A DNA stretch of 64,000 nt, from the NCBI RefSeq assembly GCF_014217565.1, contig NZ_CP043661.1, positions 1,302,001-1,366,000 of the forward strand, in the 5' to 3' direction. The number at the start of each line of letters is the position of its first letter. Position 1 is the first letter of the stretch. Of this stretch, positions 8,498-18,867 are shown in pieces. The stretch comes from Kribbella qitaiheensis (lineage in GTDB: Bacteria; Actinomycetota; Actinomycetes; Propionibacteriales; Kribbellaceae). The translations under genes and the position numbers were made by a program. The notes under the pieces were generated by a model. The model made no database searches. It was not told where the DNA came from and saw only the letters and a program-made list of their open reading frames with translations.

Positions 8498-9319
8498 CTA
8501 AAAGGGGCTGGCGGCGTCGAGGGTGGTGGCGAGGGGCTTGAGGTCCGTGCTGAGCTGGTCCAGTTCGCTCGGTTCCAGGATGTCGTACGCCGGTGCGGCG
8601 AGGGCGTCGGTGAGCGCCTCGATCCGCTCCTTCGTCTTCCGGCCGGCGTCGCTGAGCCAGCCGGAAGCGTCGATGAGGCCGCGGGCGCGCATGCCGTCCA
8701 CGACCGCAGTCAGCTGGGCCGTGGGCAGGTGGTGGACCCGGCCGAACTTCTCGGCGGGCGTGCCCTCGGAGAGCGCGTGGAGCACGTGGGCCTCGGTCCC
8801 GCCGATGCCTTCGCTGACCAGGGCGGCGATGTGACCGTCTCCGCGGTGCTCGCGGAGCAGGGTGGCCGCGTGCCAGAGGCGGGCGACGGGTTCCTCGGGG
8901 GCGGGGAGCGTCCGGAGCGCGGCGTACAAGATCCGTCCCTCGGTCGGGGCGCTGTACGCCGCTTTGGTGGCGAGGTCGGCGGCACGCGCGAGGGCGGGGG
9001 TGTCGGCGAGGTCGCCGAGGATCCGCCTCATCGCCGCGGCACAGCCCTGCTCGCGAGCGGTGATCGCTGCCTGGGGAGTGGTGAGGTCCCAGATGTGGGG
9101 GATGTGCCGGGCGACCTCGCCGGGGGCGAAGTTGTAGAAGATCGCGTGGACCACTTCCGCCGGGACCTGGCCCAGCGGTGCGGCCCGTCCGGCGAAGTAG
9201 GCATCCCAGGTGTTCCGGAGGCCGAGCGCCATCAGCGCCTCGTCCGCCTCGTCGGCGGTGTAGGCAACCATGTGGGCCGGCTCCAGGAGCTGGTGCAGGT
9301 GGCGGGCGACGGACTCCAT
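8498..9319 (-). CDS. SalK-like / SCO6745-family protein (winged-helix related)
   Basis: The 273-residue protein starts at ATG 9319, which has AGAGGAG about 10 nt upstream; the open frame continues to 9400 but without support. It begins with MESVARHLHQLLEPAHMVAY and contains ALGLRNTWDAYFAGRAAPLG, a conserved opening of the actinobacterial family related to SalK. The C-terminal half contains a winged-helix-like segment with a MarR-type wing (MRARGLIDASGWLSDAGRK, then ERIEALTDALAAPAYD). Family members are found near many unrelated genes and their biochemical role is not established. It lies convergent to the HNH gene. A regulatory function is plausible but unproven. Confidence 0.75.
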   Translation of the reverse strand: MESVARHLHQLLEPAHMVAYTADEADEALMALGLRNTWDAYFAGRAAPLGQVPAEVVHAIFYNFAPGEVARHIPHIWDLTTPQAAITAREQGCAAAMRRILGDLADTPALARAADLATKAAYSAPTEGRILYAALRTLPAPEEPVARLWHAATLLREHRGDGHIAALVSEGIGGTEAHVLHALSEGTPAEKFGRVHHLPTAQLTAVVDGMRARGLIDASGWLSDAGRKTKERIEALTDALAAPAYDILEPSELDQLSTDLKPLATTLDAASPF

Positions 9320-9448
9320 GCTGGGGTTCTCCTCTGCGGTGGCCGCCCCACGTGGGCGGCTCTCACCCTTGCTACGAACGCCTCCCCCTCGATCCGACAA
9401 TCATCGCGCAGAATTCTTTGAGGAACTTCTCCTCCGCCGGCGTACCGG

Positions 9449-10221
9449 TTAGTTCGGGAGGTGGGAGCGGATTAGCTCGGCCTGGGCTGGGAGGAGGGCC
9501 AGTTCCGCCGCCGTCAGGGTGACGTTGCGGGAGCGGGTATCCAGGGCTGCCTGCAGACCCGGCGTGGGGTCGATGGATTCGGCGAGGTAGGCGGCGAGGG
9601 CCTCGCGGAGCATCGGGGACAGGTCGGCCCAGGGCCCGGGTCGACGGCTACCTGGGCGAAGATGATCGCGGTCATCGCGATGTCGAACTCGGGCGTGCCT
9701 TCCTCGGCGTTGCGCCAGTCGATCACGACCGGGCCGTCGGGCGTCTGGATCACGTTGTAGGGATGGAGATCCCCGTGCATCACGACGAGGCCCGCGGTGC
9801 CGCTCGGGGCCGGGATGGCGTGGAGGCGGCGGTGCAGGTCGGCGTGCATCCGGCCGATTTCCACCGCTGACAGGTCACCGGCGATCGCGGCGTCGGCGAC
9901 AGTCGGGCCGGCCAGCCGCTGGATCACCATGTCCGCCCCCTCGATCTGGCGTACGGCCGGCACCGGATAGCCGTACTTCGCGACCCAGCGCATGAAGTCG
10001 GCCTCGTCGCGAACCGGGTAGCCGTTGCGATAGCGCCGCAGTACCCAGGAATCGTCGATCGAGTAAACGTCCGCGTCCCGCCCCGAAGCGAACGGCTTCG
10101 CGTCGGCGGAAATCAGCTGCGCCGAGGTCGACGGCTCCGCGTCGCCAGGAATCAGCTGCGTCGAAGCCGGCTGCTTCGCGTCTTCGGTATCCGCCGGAGC
10201 GAGAGGATCCGGGTTGGACAC
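9449..10221 (-). CDS. Aminoglycoside-phosphotransferase-family kinase, frameshifted near its C-terminus
   Basis: The frame opens at GTG 10221, directly after the miaB stop. The kinase-like core shows ASGRDADVYSIDDSWVLRRY (nucleotide loop), VVMHGDLHPYNVIQ (catalytic HGDLHPxN) and VVIDWRNAEEGTPEFDIAM (metal-binding D). After VDPGP the frame is lost at a C run (9632-9641 on the plus strand) and stops at 9514. Adding one base restores WADLSPMLREALAAYL and a family-like helical C-terminus down to TAA at 9449. The disruption is either a sequencing error or a recent mutation. The N-terminus has an imperfect duplication of about 12 residues (QLIPGDAEPS / QLISADAKPF). The substrate is unknown. Confidence 0.8.
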
Positions 10222-10222
10222 G

Positions 10223-11704
10223 TCAATTGACCTGGCAGCCGCCGGTAGCGGGTTCCAGGGGCGCCGGCTTCACGCCGATCGTCGGCATCCCGAGCATCAC
10301 ACCAGGCGCGTCGACGGCAGGCGCGTCCTGCAGGCGCTCCCAGGCGTCGCCCGCCCGCGTACGCCGTACTGAACCGAACACGTCGGCGACCAGGTGGTGC
10401 GGCGCCGCGTAGGTGACCTCGACGGTCGCCATGTCACCCGGTCGCGGCTTCTCGACACCCTCAGGAAGCGCGAAGTGGACGAGCCGGTTGTCCTGCGCGC
10501 GCCCAGACAGCCGGTGGGTGGCAGCGTCCTTGCGCCCCTCTCCCTCGGCGACGAGCACCTCGAGCGACCGGCCGACGACCTTCTTGTTCTCGTCCCAGGC
10601 CATCTGCTCCTGCAGCTCGACGAGCCGCTCGTAGCGATTCTGTACGACGTCGCGCGGCACCTGGTCTTCCATCGACTCAGCCGGAGTGCCCGGCCGCTTG
10701 GAGTACTGGAAGGTGAACGCGCCGGCGAACCGCGCCTGGCGTACCACGTCGAGAGTGCCCTGGAAGTCTTCCTCGGTCTCGCCCGGGAAGCCGACGATGA
10801 TGTCGGTGGTGATCGCCGCGTCCGGCATCGCCGCGCGGACGTCCTCGATGATCTTCAGATAGCGGTCGCGGCGGTACGAGCGGCGCATCGTCTTGAGGAT
10901 CTGGTCCGACCCCGACTGCAGCGGCATGTGCAGCGACGGCATCACGTTCGGCGTCTCGGCCATCGCCTCGATCACGTCGGCGGTGAAGTCGCGCGGGTGC
11001 GGCGAGGTGAACCGGACCCGCTCGAGGCCCTCGATGGCACCGCAGGCGCGGAGCAGCTTCGAGAACGCGTAGCGGTCGCCGAACTCCACGCCGTACGAGT
11101 TGACGTTCTGGCCGAGCAGGGTCACCTCGAGCACGCCTTCGGCGACGAGCGCCTCGACCTCGGCGAGCACATCGCCCGGACGGCGGTCCTTCTCGCGACC
11201 GCGCAGCGCGGGGACGATGCAGAACGTGCAGGTGTTGTTGCAGCCGACGCTGACCGAGACCCAGGCGGAGTACGGCGACTCGCGGCGGGTCGGCAGCGTG
11301 GACGGGAAGACGTCGAGCGACTCCAGGATCTCGACCTGGGACTCCTCGGCGATCCGGGCCCGCTCCAGCAGCACCGGCAGCGAGCCGATGTTGTGGGTGC
11401 CGAAGACCACGTCGACCCAGGGCGCCTTCTTGGTGATGGTCGCCTTGTCCTTCTGCGCCAGGCAGCCGCCGACGGCGATCTGCATCCCCGGCTTCTTGGC
11501 CTTCACCGGCGCCAGGTGACCGAGGTTGCCGTACAGCTTGTTGTCGGCGTTCTCCCGGACCGCGCAGGTGTTGAACACGACCACATCGGCCTGGTCACCC
11601 TCGGGCGCACGGACATAGCCAGCGTCCTCCAGCAGCCCACGCAGGCGCTCGGAGTCGTGAACATTCATCTGACACCCGTAGGTGCGGACCTCATATGTAC
11701 GCAT
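10223..11704 (-). CDS. miaB: tRNA-2-methylthio-N6-dimethylallyladenosine synthase MiaB
   Basis: MiaB is a radical-SAM enzyme that methylthiolates C2 of i6A37 in tRNA, acting after MiaA. The 493-residue product starts at ATG 11704 (GGTGG upstream) with [20 protein letters not shown], the first residues of the N-terminal UPF0004 domain, whose cysteines ([20 protein letters not shown]) bind an auxiliary 4Fe-4S cluster. The radical-SAM motif is CNNTCTFC near residue 155, with [10 protein letters not shown] after it. A TRAM domain follows after about residue 375. The following kinase gene starts 2 bp after its stop. All cluster ligands are present and the length is normal. Confidence 0.96.
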   Translation of the reverse strand: MRTYEVRTYGCQMNVHDSERLRGLLEDAGYVRAPEGDQADVVVFNTCAVRENADNKLYGNLGHLAPVKAKKPGMQIAVGGCLAQKDKATITKKAPWVDVVFGTHNIGSLPVLLERARIAEESQVEILESLDVFPSTLPTRRESPYSAWVSVSVGCNNTCTFCIVPALRGREKDRRPGDVLAEVEALVAEGVLEVTLLGQNVNSYGVEFGDRYAFSKLLRACGAIEGLERVRFTSPHPRDFTADVIEAMAETPNVMPSLHMPLQSGSDQILKTMRRSYRRDRYLKIIEDVRAAMPDAAITTDIIVGFPGETEEDFQGTLDVVRQARFAGAFTFQYSKRPGTPAESMEDQVPRDVVQNRYERLVELQEQMAWDENKKVVGRSLEVLVAEGEGRKDAATHRLSGRAQDNRLVHFALPEGVEKPRPGDMATVEVTYAAPHHLVADVFGSVRRTRAGDAWERLQDAPAVDAPGVMLGMPTIGVKPAPLEPATGGCQVN

Positions 11705-11830
11705 AACAGCCACCAAGAGTACGTCGTACTCCGGGCTGCCGCGGCATCGGCTGGGAGTGGGCCTAACACCACCTCGGTCGGGGTTCTGCGACCCCTGCCG
11801 GGAAGCTCGCCGGACATAACACTGGAACCC

Positions 11831-12370
11831 ATGAACAGTTCTCGCCGTCAGTTTCTTGCCCGTACCGCCGCCGGGGCCGCGGTGGTTGCCGGTGGCTCTT
11901 TCGCCGCCTCACCCGCGTCCGCCACCTCTGCCGTCACTCGAGGTCGGGCCGGCACCCGGATCACCGCGTTGACCGACGTCACCGTGATCGATGTGGTGAC
12001 CGACTCCAGCGGGCCGGACCCCGGCGACGCTGAAGTACCTCAGCGAGGACTCGGTCGGGACCTATGAGTACGTGATGGACACCCTCTACAAGGCGAACCG
12101 TGGCGCGGAGGAGATCTCGTACCAACAGCAGATGTGGGAGTACCGGCAGCGGTTCGTCCGCGAACTGTTCGCGCACGAGGTACCGATCCTGGCCGGCACG
12201 GACACCGGTACGCCGTACTCGGTGCCCGGTTTCGCGCTGCACGCGGCCGGGTGATCTCCCCCGCGGCGCGGCAGAAGATGCTCGCCGACGTCGGGGCCGC
12301 CGTCAAGCGGCCGCCGTCGGCGACCGCCATCTCTGCAGCTGGCTGCTGCGGAACCCGCCGTCCCGCCTGA
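11831..12370 (+). pseudogene. Remnant of a Tat-exported amidohydrolase
   Basis: The ATG at 11831 opens a Tat signal ([20 protein letters not shown], then SPASA) and the start of an amidohydrolase barrel (ITALTDVTVIDVVTDSSG). Near 12020 the frame breaks. A different frame then encodes a later part of the same fold (YQQQMWEYRQRFVRELFAH, then PILAGTDTGTPYSVPGFALH) and ends at a stop after HAAG. A third frame follows (VISPAARQKMLADVGAA). The metal-binding HxH, lysine and intervening barrel strands are gone, and the total is about 180 codons against roughly 420-480 for the family. At least two deletions or frameshifts are needed, so this is decay and not a single base-calling error. Confidence 0.8.
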
Positions 12371-12382
12371 AGAAGCCGCTGC

Positions 12383-12417
12383 AGGACGGCCCGCTCCGAG
12401 GAGAGGCGGGCCGTCCT
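12383..12417. terminator. Bidirectional-type terminator between convergent genes
   Basis: A perfect 12-bp inverted repeat (12383-12394 with 12406-12417) has an 11-nt loop and is followed by TTTC on the plus strand. It lies 13 bp beyond the beta-propeller gene's stop and just past the amidohydrolase remnant. Confidence 0.8.
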
Positions 12418-12429
12418 TTCGTCGGCAAC

Positions 12430-15105
12430 TCAGGCAGGCGGGGTGATGCTCCAGATCCCGCGGCCGTGGGTTGCGGCGTACACCTTGCCGTCCGGGCCGG
12501 ACTCGATGTCCGTCACGGTCGTCGTCGGCAGGCCGTTGCCCAGGATCTGCCAGGTCGTCGCACCAGGTGCCCGGTAGAACGTGGCCAGGTCGGATCCGAC
12601 CACCAACGCACCGTTGGCAAGCTGCTTGACCGTGCTGGCCGGTACGTCAGGCATGTTCGCCGTGATGTCCGTCCACGTCGCTCCGCCGTCCCTCGTCTCG
12701 TAGACGTGGCCGACACCGGCGCCCGGTCCCTCGGTGAAGCGGCGGGAGAAGCCGTTCACCGCGACGTAGGCATGCTGACCCGACGCGGGATCGATACCCA
12801 CTCCGGCCAGGAACCTGTTCGGGAAGGTCCCCGGCAGACTCACCTGGTGCCAGCTACCACCGGCGTTGGTCGCCAGCCCGCGGGCGAATCCGGCGTTGTT
12901 GCACGGACCGCACCAGCTCACCCAGCCGACGCCGCCGCGCATCGCCACGGCCGTCGCGGAGTGGCCGGCACCCAGGTCGAACGCCTTCGTCCACTCGCTC
13001 GCGCTGCGCATCCCCCAACCCTTGGTCGAGGTGTAAACGAACTGGCCACCGGCGATGAACCCACTGGAGTTCGCCGAGTCGATCGCGATCGGGGCGATGA
13101 ACCGCGGTGCCGGGTCACCCGGATCGAGACTCCACGAGCTCGCCTGGTCCAGGCTCAAGGCGCCGGGATTCAGCGCGCAGTTGTTGGTGATCTTGACCGC
13201 CAGCGCGACGTACTCCTGGAGCTGGTTGCAGCCGTTCTGTGGATCAGCCGCGCCGTCACCTCCGTCGCCACCGAAGTTCGAGCCCATCTCGGTGTCGCCG
13301 GTACTGCCGTCAGGCTTGACCGAGAACAGGTTCGACACACCGTTGTCCTGCAGACCACCGGACACCACGACGCCGCCGTTCTTGGTGTCCTTGCCGACCG
13401 ACACCGAGTAGTACTGCAGCCCGTCCATCGTGCCGTCCTTGGTCAGCGAGACCCAGTCGGTCGCGTTCTTGTTCGCGTTGACCTGACCGCTCACCGGGCG
13501 CCGGTAGACGCCGCCGTCGTTGCCGGCGAATACGACCGGCTTGCCGCCGGCAGTTCCGACCGCGACCGAGTGCTGGTCGGGATGGCCTGCCAGCGGGCAG
13601 GAGTTCTTCGAGTCCTCGATGTTCCAGCAGTCGAAGCCGAAATTCCAGTACGGCATGATCGCGGCCCAGTGCGAGCCGCCGTCGGGCGTCTCGAAGACCT
13701 CTTCCAGGCCGGCCCAGACGTGGTCGGCGTTGGCCGGGTCGACCGTGAGGAACTGGTTGTACCAGGCCTGCACGCCGACGGAGTACCCCTTGCGGGCCAG
13801 GGCGGAGCCACTGTTGTGCAGGATCTGCGGGTCCGCGATCTTGTTCCACGGCCCGGCCGGGCTGCCGGTCTTGGACACGAAGATCCCGGCGAGGCTGGTA
13901 CTGGTGTTGATCTTGCTCGGCTGCTGCACCAGTGCGTAGAGCCGATCGCCGGTCTTGCTGAAGGCGAAGGTCGTGTAGCCGACGTCGGTGCTGTTCTTGA
14001 TGCCGCCGAGTACGACGCTCAGCCGCTTCCAGCCGGCCGGACCGGCGGTGAAGTCGGACGTCTCGTAGAAGCCGTTGTAGGTGTCGCCCGAGCGCCAGCC
14101 GATCGCGGCGATCACGTGCTTGGGGTTCTTCGGATCGATCGCGATGTCGTTGACGATGTTCTTGTACGCGGCGTTCGTGGCCCCGCCGGTCTGGGTTCCG
14201 GCCGGGACCAGCACGTTGCCGGCGTCGTCCTTGATCTCGGGCATGAAGTCCGGATTCGGGTAGAACGCGACCTTCCAGGCCCCCGCCTTGGTCGAAGCGT
14301 CGTGGTACCAGACACCGCGGTTGGTCGCGGCGAACACCTGGCCGCCACCCCAGCGCAGTCGGCCGACCGTGGTCGACTCCAGTTCCTTACCGCCGACCCG
14401 GTCCGACGGGGCGAATACGCCCGAGGCCGGGTTCGCGAGCCGGTAGACGCCCGACCCGACGTACGACGTACCGCCGGTGTTGGCTTCGCCGGTCGCGTAC
14501 CAGAGCGACCCGTCGCCGGCCAGTTGCAGGTCTCCACCGCTCAACGAAGGCAGGGTGTCCGACAGTGGCGTCCAGTTGCCACCACCGGTGCTGGATCGCC
14601 AGACGCCGCCGTTGGCACCTGCGGCGTACACATGGTTCGAACCGTCCGCGGCGAGCCCGGTGATGCGGCCGGTGACGTGTCCGGCGCCGCCGCTGGAGTT
14701 GGAGTACCAGTCGCGGTAGCGGGGGTCGTCCGCGTTGTAGGGAACCTTGGTGACGTCGCTCCAGGTTCCGGCCGTGTGCTGCATCGCGGTGAGCTGGGCG
14801 AAGGCCGCGGAGTACGCGCCTGGGGCAACAATGCCGCCCGGCGCCGTCCGCGCCTGCTCGAACTCGTCAGCGATCGTGAAGGCTTCCTTGGACTCGCTCT
14901 GCATCTCCGACGGGTTGCCGCCGGCGATCATCAGCGCCTTCTCCATCACCGCCGCGTTGTAGTGCTTGTCGGCCCACTGATGCTTGAGCCACTCCTCCTT
15001 GAGTTCGTACCGGCCCGCGTAGCCACCCACACCTGCCGCGACGAGACCTACTCCGAGGACACCTGCCAGGACTTTTCTACTGCGTCCGGTCAGCGAGATT
15101 CGCAT
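12430..15105 (-). CDS. Large secreted beta-propeller (BNR/sortilin-like) protein
   Basis: The start at ATG 15105 has GGAGGG a few bases upstream, which gives 891 residues; the frame continues upstream to 15279 without support. An N-terminal export signal or anchor (RKVLAGVLGVGLVAAGVGGY) is followed by a helical region. A long series of beta-propeller blades then carries Asp-box-like turns such as SSTGGGNWTPL, TPDGGSHWAAI and TRDGGATWTDI, as in VPS10/sortilin and glycosidase-like WD40/YVTN proteins. It ends KVYAATHGRGIWSITPPA, a common closure of these propellers. No catalytic residues of a named glycosidase family are evident. It likely acts outside the cell, binding or processing a polymer. 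Transcribed alone. Confidence 0.85.
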   Translation of the reverse strand: MRISLTGRSRKVLAGVLGVGLVAAGVGGYAGRYELKEEWLKHQWADKHYNAAVMEKALMIAGGNPSEMQSESKEAFTIADEFEQARTAPGGIVAPGAYSAAFAQLTAMQHTAGTWSDVTKVPYNADDPRYRDWYSNSSGGAGHVTGRITGLAADGSNHVYAAGANGGVWRSSTGGGNWTPLSDTLPSLSGGDLQLAGDGSLWYATGEANTGGTSYVGSGVYRLANPASGVFAPSDRVGGKELESTTVGRLRWGGGQVFAATNRGVWYHDASTKAGAWKVAFYPNPDFMPEIKDDAGNVLVPAGTQTGGATNAAYKNIVNDIAIDPKNPKHVIAAIGWRSGDTYNGFYETSDFTAGPAGWKRLSVVLGGIKNSTDVGYTTFAFSKTGDRLYALVQQPSKINTSTSLAGIFVSKTGSPAGPWNKIADPQILHNSGSALARKGYSVGVQAWYNQFLTVDPANADHVWAGLEEVFETPDGGSHWAAIMPYWNFGFDCWNIEDSKNSCPLAGHPDQHSVAVGTAGGKPVVFAGNDGGVYRRPVSGQVNANKNATDWVSLTKDGTMDGLQYYSVSVGKDTKNGGVVVSGGLQDNGVSNLFSVKPDGSTGDTEMGSNFGGDGGDGAADPQNGCNQLQEYVALAVKITNNCALNPGALSLDQASSWSLDPGDPAPRFIAPIAIDSANSSGFIAGGQFVYTSTKGWGMRSASEWTKAFDLGAGHSATAVAMRGGVGWVSWCGPCNNAGFARGLATNAGGSWHQVSLPGTFPNRFLAGVGIDPASGQHAYVAVNGFSRRFTEGPGAGVGHVYETRDGGATWTDITANMPDVPASTVKQLANGALVVGSDLATFYRAPGATTWQILGNGLPTTTVTDIESGPDGKVYAATHGRGIWSITPPA

Positions 15106-15362
15106 GACACCCTCCGACATTTCTCGGCGGGGTGCCGTGGTTCTCTCAGCACTCCCGTAGCACAGAGCCGCTGGCGACCATACGTCCGGGGGTATGCCCA
15201 GCGGTAGAGATGGGGCCCGCGCGGCGCCGAGCAAGGGAAATCCTGCATGATCGTTCGGTGCGTGATCAGTCCGTGACACAGCGGCGCGAACCGTCGCAGA
15301 TCGTTACCTCTGTGGAACCGGGGAGCCGTGCGGCTTACCCTCTGCTCCGATAAGTTCTCGCC

Positions 15363-16124
<762 letters not shown>

Positions 16125-16181
16125 CCGCCTTGCCCATCCCCTGCAATTCCTGAGTAGTACCGAATACCTGGAGGAACCAAA

Positions 16182-17012
16182 ATGCGACAGCGGATCATCG
16201 CTGCCCTCGGCGTCACGGTCCTGGCCGTTACCGGCCTGACGGCCTGCGGCGACGACTCGGGCTCGGGCGGCGGGGGCGGCAAGATCGTCATCGGCGTCAA
16301 GTTCGACCAGCCCGGTCTCGGCCTGAAGGAAGGCTCGAAGAACACCGGCATGGACGTGGACGTGGCGAAGTACGTGGCCAAGGAGCTCGGCTACGCCGAG
16401 GACAAGATCGAGTTCAAGGAATCACCGTCGGCACAGCGCGAGACGCTGCTGGCCAACGGCCAGGTGAAGATGATCCTGGCGACCTACTCGATCACCGACG
16501 CCCGCAAGGAGAAGGTCTCCTTCGCAGGCCCGTACCTGGTCGCCGGTCAGGACCTACTGGTCAAGGCCGACAGCACCATCACCGGCCCGGAAGACCTGGC
16601 CGGCAAGAAGCTCTGCTCGGTGACCGGCTCGACCTCGGCGCAAAAGGTTGCCGACAAGTTCGCCAAGACCGTGCAGCTGCAGAAGTACGATACCTACTCG
16701 AAGTGTGTCGAGGCACTGGCCGGTGGCGCGATCGACGCGGTGACCACCGACAACACCATCCTGGCTGGTTTCGCCGCCCAGCCCGCCAACCAGGGCAAGT
16801 TCAAGGTGGTCGGCAAGACCTTCTCCACCGAGCACTACGGCGTCGGCCTGAAAAAGGGCGACAAGGACACCTGCGAGAAGGTGAACACCGCCCTGAAGAA
16901 GATGGTCGACTCCGGCGAATGGCAGAAGGCTTTCGACGCCAACATCGGCCCCTCCGGACTGAAGCTGGACCCGGCGACCAACCCGCCGAAGACGTTCGAC
17001 CCTTGCGCCTGA
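16182..17012 (+). CDS. gluB: Glutamate-binding lipoprotein of the ABC transporter (GluB type)
   Basis: This 276-residue solute-binding protein has a lipoprotein signal ending in LTAC (GVTVLAVTGLTACGDDSG), so it is anchored to the outer face of the membrane. The family-3 binding-protein fold is seen in KIVIGVKFDQPGLGLKEGSK, GMDVDVAKYVAKELGY and TYSITDARKEKVSFAGPYLV, the last a conserved ligand-binding stretch (arginine contacts the amino-acid carboxylate). It ends with an NPPKTFDPCA tail. A clear GGAGG lies upstream of ATG 16182. It delivers the amino acid, most likely glutamate by similarity, to the GluC/GluD permeases. Confidence 0.94.
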   Translation: MRQRIIAALGVTVLAVTGLTACGDDSGSGGGGGKIVIGVKFDQPGLGLKEGSKNTGMDVDVAKYVAKELGYAEDKIEFKESPSAQRETLLANGQVKMILATYSITDARKEKVSFAGPYLVAGQDLLVKADSTITGPEDLAGKKLCSVTGSTSAQKVADKFAKTVQLQKYDTYSKCVEALAGGAIDAVTTDNTILAGFAAQPANQGKFKVVGKTFSTEHYGVGLKKGDKDTCEKVNTALKKMVDSGEWQKAFDANIGPSGLKLDPATNPPKTFDPCA

Positions 17013-17089
17013 CCTGAACACCGTGGGGAGGGACCGTCGCGGTTCCTCCCCACGCGTGGGTCTCCACCTCGTTTCCCCGCTGGAGCAGC

Positions 17090-17779
17090 ATGCATCTGAT
17101 CTCCGAGTTGTTCTCCGACTATCCGATCTTCGGAGCCTTCAAGCAGACGATCTACCTGACGCTGCTGTCCGCGGTGTTCGCCCTGCTGATCGGCACCGTC
17201 GTCGCGGTGATGCGGGTCTCGCCGATCCGGGTGCTGCAACTGATCGGCACCGGCTACGTGAACATCGTCCGGAACACGCCGCTCACCCTGGTGATCGTGT
17301 TCTGTAACCTGGGCCTGTTCATCCAGCTGGGTGTGGCAGTGGCCAACAAGAGTTCAGACACCTTCATTGACACCAACAACTTCCGGCTGGCCGTGCTCGG
17401 CCTGTCGGTGTACCACGCCTCGTTCGTGGCCGAGGCGATCCGCAGTGGTGTCAACACGGTCCCGCTGGGTCAGGCCGAGGCCGCCCGCGCGATCGGACTG
17501 CCGTTCCTCAAGACCCTGCGCCATGTCGTCCTGCCCCAGGCGTTCCGAGGTGCCATCGCACCGCTGGGCAATGTGCTGATCGCGCTCACCAAGAACTCGA
17601 CCGTGGCCTCCGTGATCGGCGTCGCCGACTCGTCCGCGACGATGAAGGACATGATGGAGAACCGGCCAGACGTGCTGTTCGTGACCTTCGGCATCTTCGC
17701 CGTCGGCTTCGTCATCCTGACCCTGCCGGTCGGCATCTTGTTCACCTCGCTGTCCAAGCGGCTGGCGGTGAAGCGATGA
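17090..17779 (+). CDS. gluC: Amino-acid ABC transporter permease (GluC type)
   Basis: This 229-residue permease is of the HisM/GlnP group, with about five membrane spans. The cytoplasmic EAA loop is EAARAIGLPFLKTLRHVVLP near residues 125-145, which docks on the ATPase. The opening FGAFKQTIYLTLLSAVFALL and NTPLTLVIVFCNLG are typical of glutamate permeases. Start ATG 17090. Its TGA overlaps the gluD ATG by 4 bp, so the two permeases are translationally coupled and probably form a heterodimer. Confidence 0.94.
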   Translation: MHLISELFSDYPIFGAFKQTIYLTLLSAVFALLIGTVVAVMRVSPIRVLQLIGTGYVNIVRNTPLTLVIVFCNLGLFIQLGVAVANKSSDTFIDTNNFRLAVLGLSVYHASFVAEAIRSGVNTVPLGQAEAARAIGLPFLKTLRHVVLPQAFRGAIAPLGNVLIALTKNSTVASVIGVADSSATMKDMMENRPDVLFVTFGIFAVGFVILTLPVGILFTSLSKRLAVKR

Positions 17780-18690
17780 GCGCCGGTGTTCTGTTCGACA
17801 CCCCTGGGCCGCGGTCCAGGCGTCTGTACGCCGTGATCGGCGCGGCCGGCATCGTCATCCTGCTACTGATCCTCTGGTTCGTGCTGGCCAAGCTCGATGA
17901 CAAAGGACAGCTCACCGCCGCGAAGTGGAAGCCGTTCCTCACCGGCGAGATCTGGACCGAGTACTTGATTCCCGGTCTGATCGGCACCCTCAAGGCGGCC
18001 GCGATCTCCGTCGTACTCGCCCTTGTCGTCGGGGTTCTGCTCGGCGTCGGCCGGCTGTCCGCGACGAAGTGGATCCGCTGGCCCAGCAGCGTCATCGTCG
18101 AGTTCTTCCGCGCGGTCCCCGTGCTGCTGATGATGCTGTTCGCCTACGCGCTCTACGGCCACTACGAAACGTTCCCGCCGGATCAGATCGCTCTGGCCGG
18201 CGTCGTGACCGGGCTGACTCTCTACAACGGCTCCGTCATCGCCGAACTGGTCCGCTCCGGCGTGCACTCGCTTCCGAAGGGACAGAACGAGGCCGCGCTG
18301 GCCATCGGCCTGACCACGCCGAAGACGATGCGGCTGGTCTTGTTGCCGCAGGCAATCACGGCGATGATGCCGGCGATCGTCGGCCAGCTGGTCGTGGTAC
18401 TGAAGGACACCGCGCTCGGCTACATCATCACGTACGAGGAACTCCTCCGGAAGGCGGAGCAGATCGGTAACTACAAGTCGAACCTGGTCCCGGCCCTGAT
18501 CTTCGTCGGCGCGCTGTTCGTCATCATCAACAACTTCGTCGGCCTGGGCGCCAACAAGCTCGAACAACGCACCCGTCGCCGCGGCCGCTCGGCCGGAGGC
18601 CCGCTGGCCCCCGACCAGATCGACCAGGCCGCCGTCGCGGTGGCGGCCGCCAGTGCCAACCAGGCCTACACCGGCGAACCCGGCGCCTGA
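17776..18690 (+). CDS. gluD: Amino-acid ABC transporter permease (GluD type)
   Basis: The second permease has 304 residues and is longer at both ends than GluC. An N-terminal membrane span (LYAVIGAAGIVILLLILWFV) precedes the conserved core, with FFRAVPVLLMMLFAYALYG and the EAA loop EAALAIGLTTPKTMRLVLLP. The hydrophilic C-terminal tail of about 55 residues (RRRGRSAGGPLAPDQIDQAA) is not part of the transport fold. Its ATG overlaps the gluC stop. A terminator follows 14 bp after its stop and closes the operon. Confidence 0.94.
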   Translation: MSAGVLFDTPGPRSRRLYAVIGAAGIVILLLILWFVLAKLDDKGQLTAAKWKPFLTGEIWTEYLIPGLIGTLKAAAISVVLALVVGVLLGVGRLSATKWIRWPSSVIVEFFRAVPVLLMMLFAYALYGHYETFPPDQIALAGVVTGLTLYNGSVIAELVRSGVHSLPKGQNEAALAIGLTTPKTMRLVLLPQAITAMMPAIVGQLVVVLKDTALGYIITYEELLRKAEQIGNYKSNLVPALIFVGALFVIINNFVGLGANKLEQRTRRRGRSAGGPLAPDQIDQAAVAVAAASANQAYTGEPGA

Positions 18691-18704
18691 CTTCTCCCTG
18701 ACAA

Positions 18705-18741
18705 AAAGCCCCGTCCGCCGGAATTCGGCAGACGGGGCTTT
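18705..18741 (+). terminator. Terminator of the gluABCD operon
   Basis: A 16-bp stem (18705-18720 with 18726-18741, one G-U type mismatch) has a 5-nt loop and starts 14 bp after the gluD stop. The right arm ends in CTTT, followed by GTCATTT. Confidence 0.88.
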
Positions 18742-18825
18742 GTCATTTCTGCAGCTTCCTGCAATGCGGCGGTGATTTCCTCGACGAATCGATCTCCGCG
18801 ACGTAGCGTCCGACCAAGGCATTAA

Positions 18826-18845
18826 AACTCAAACGTTTAATTGAG
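18826..18845. promoter_or_regulatory. Candidate palindromic operator with central AAACGTTT
   Basis: A palindrome with outer arms CTCAA and TTGAG encloses AAACGTTT (18831-18838). It lies 23 bp upstream of the secreted-protein start at 18868. A central CG flanked by AAA/TTT is typical of LacI-type operators, but no LacI gene is nearby. Identity of the binding protein is unknown. Confidence 0.4.
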
Positions 18846-18867
18846 ATGTCAACGGGAGGAATCTGCA

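Noticed and set aside
12015..12070. Amidohydrolase frame break considered as a simple base-calling error
   Set aside because: Restoring one base does not recover the missing barrel strands; large segments are absent, so decay fits better.
12100..15207. A 1035-codon open frame on the plus strand opposite the beta-propeller gene
   Set aside because: It is Arg-rich antisense sequence with no ribosome-binding site or family similarity; the minus strand has a signal peptide and conserved propeller turns.
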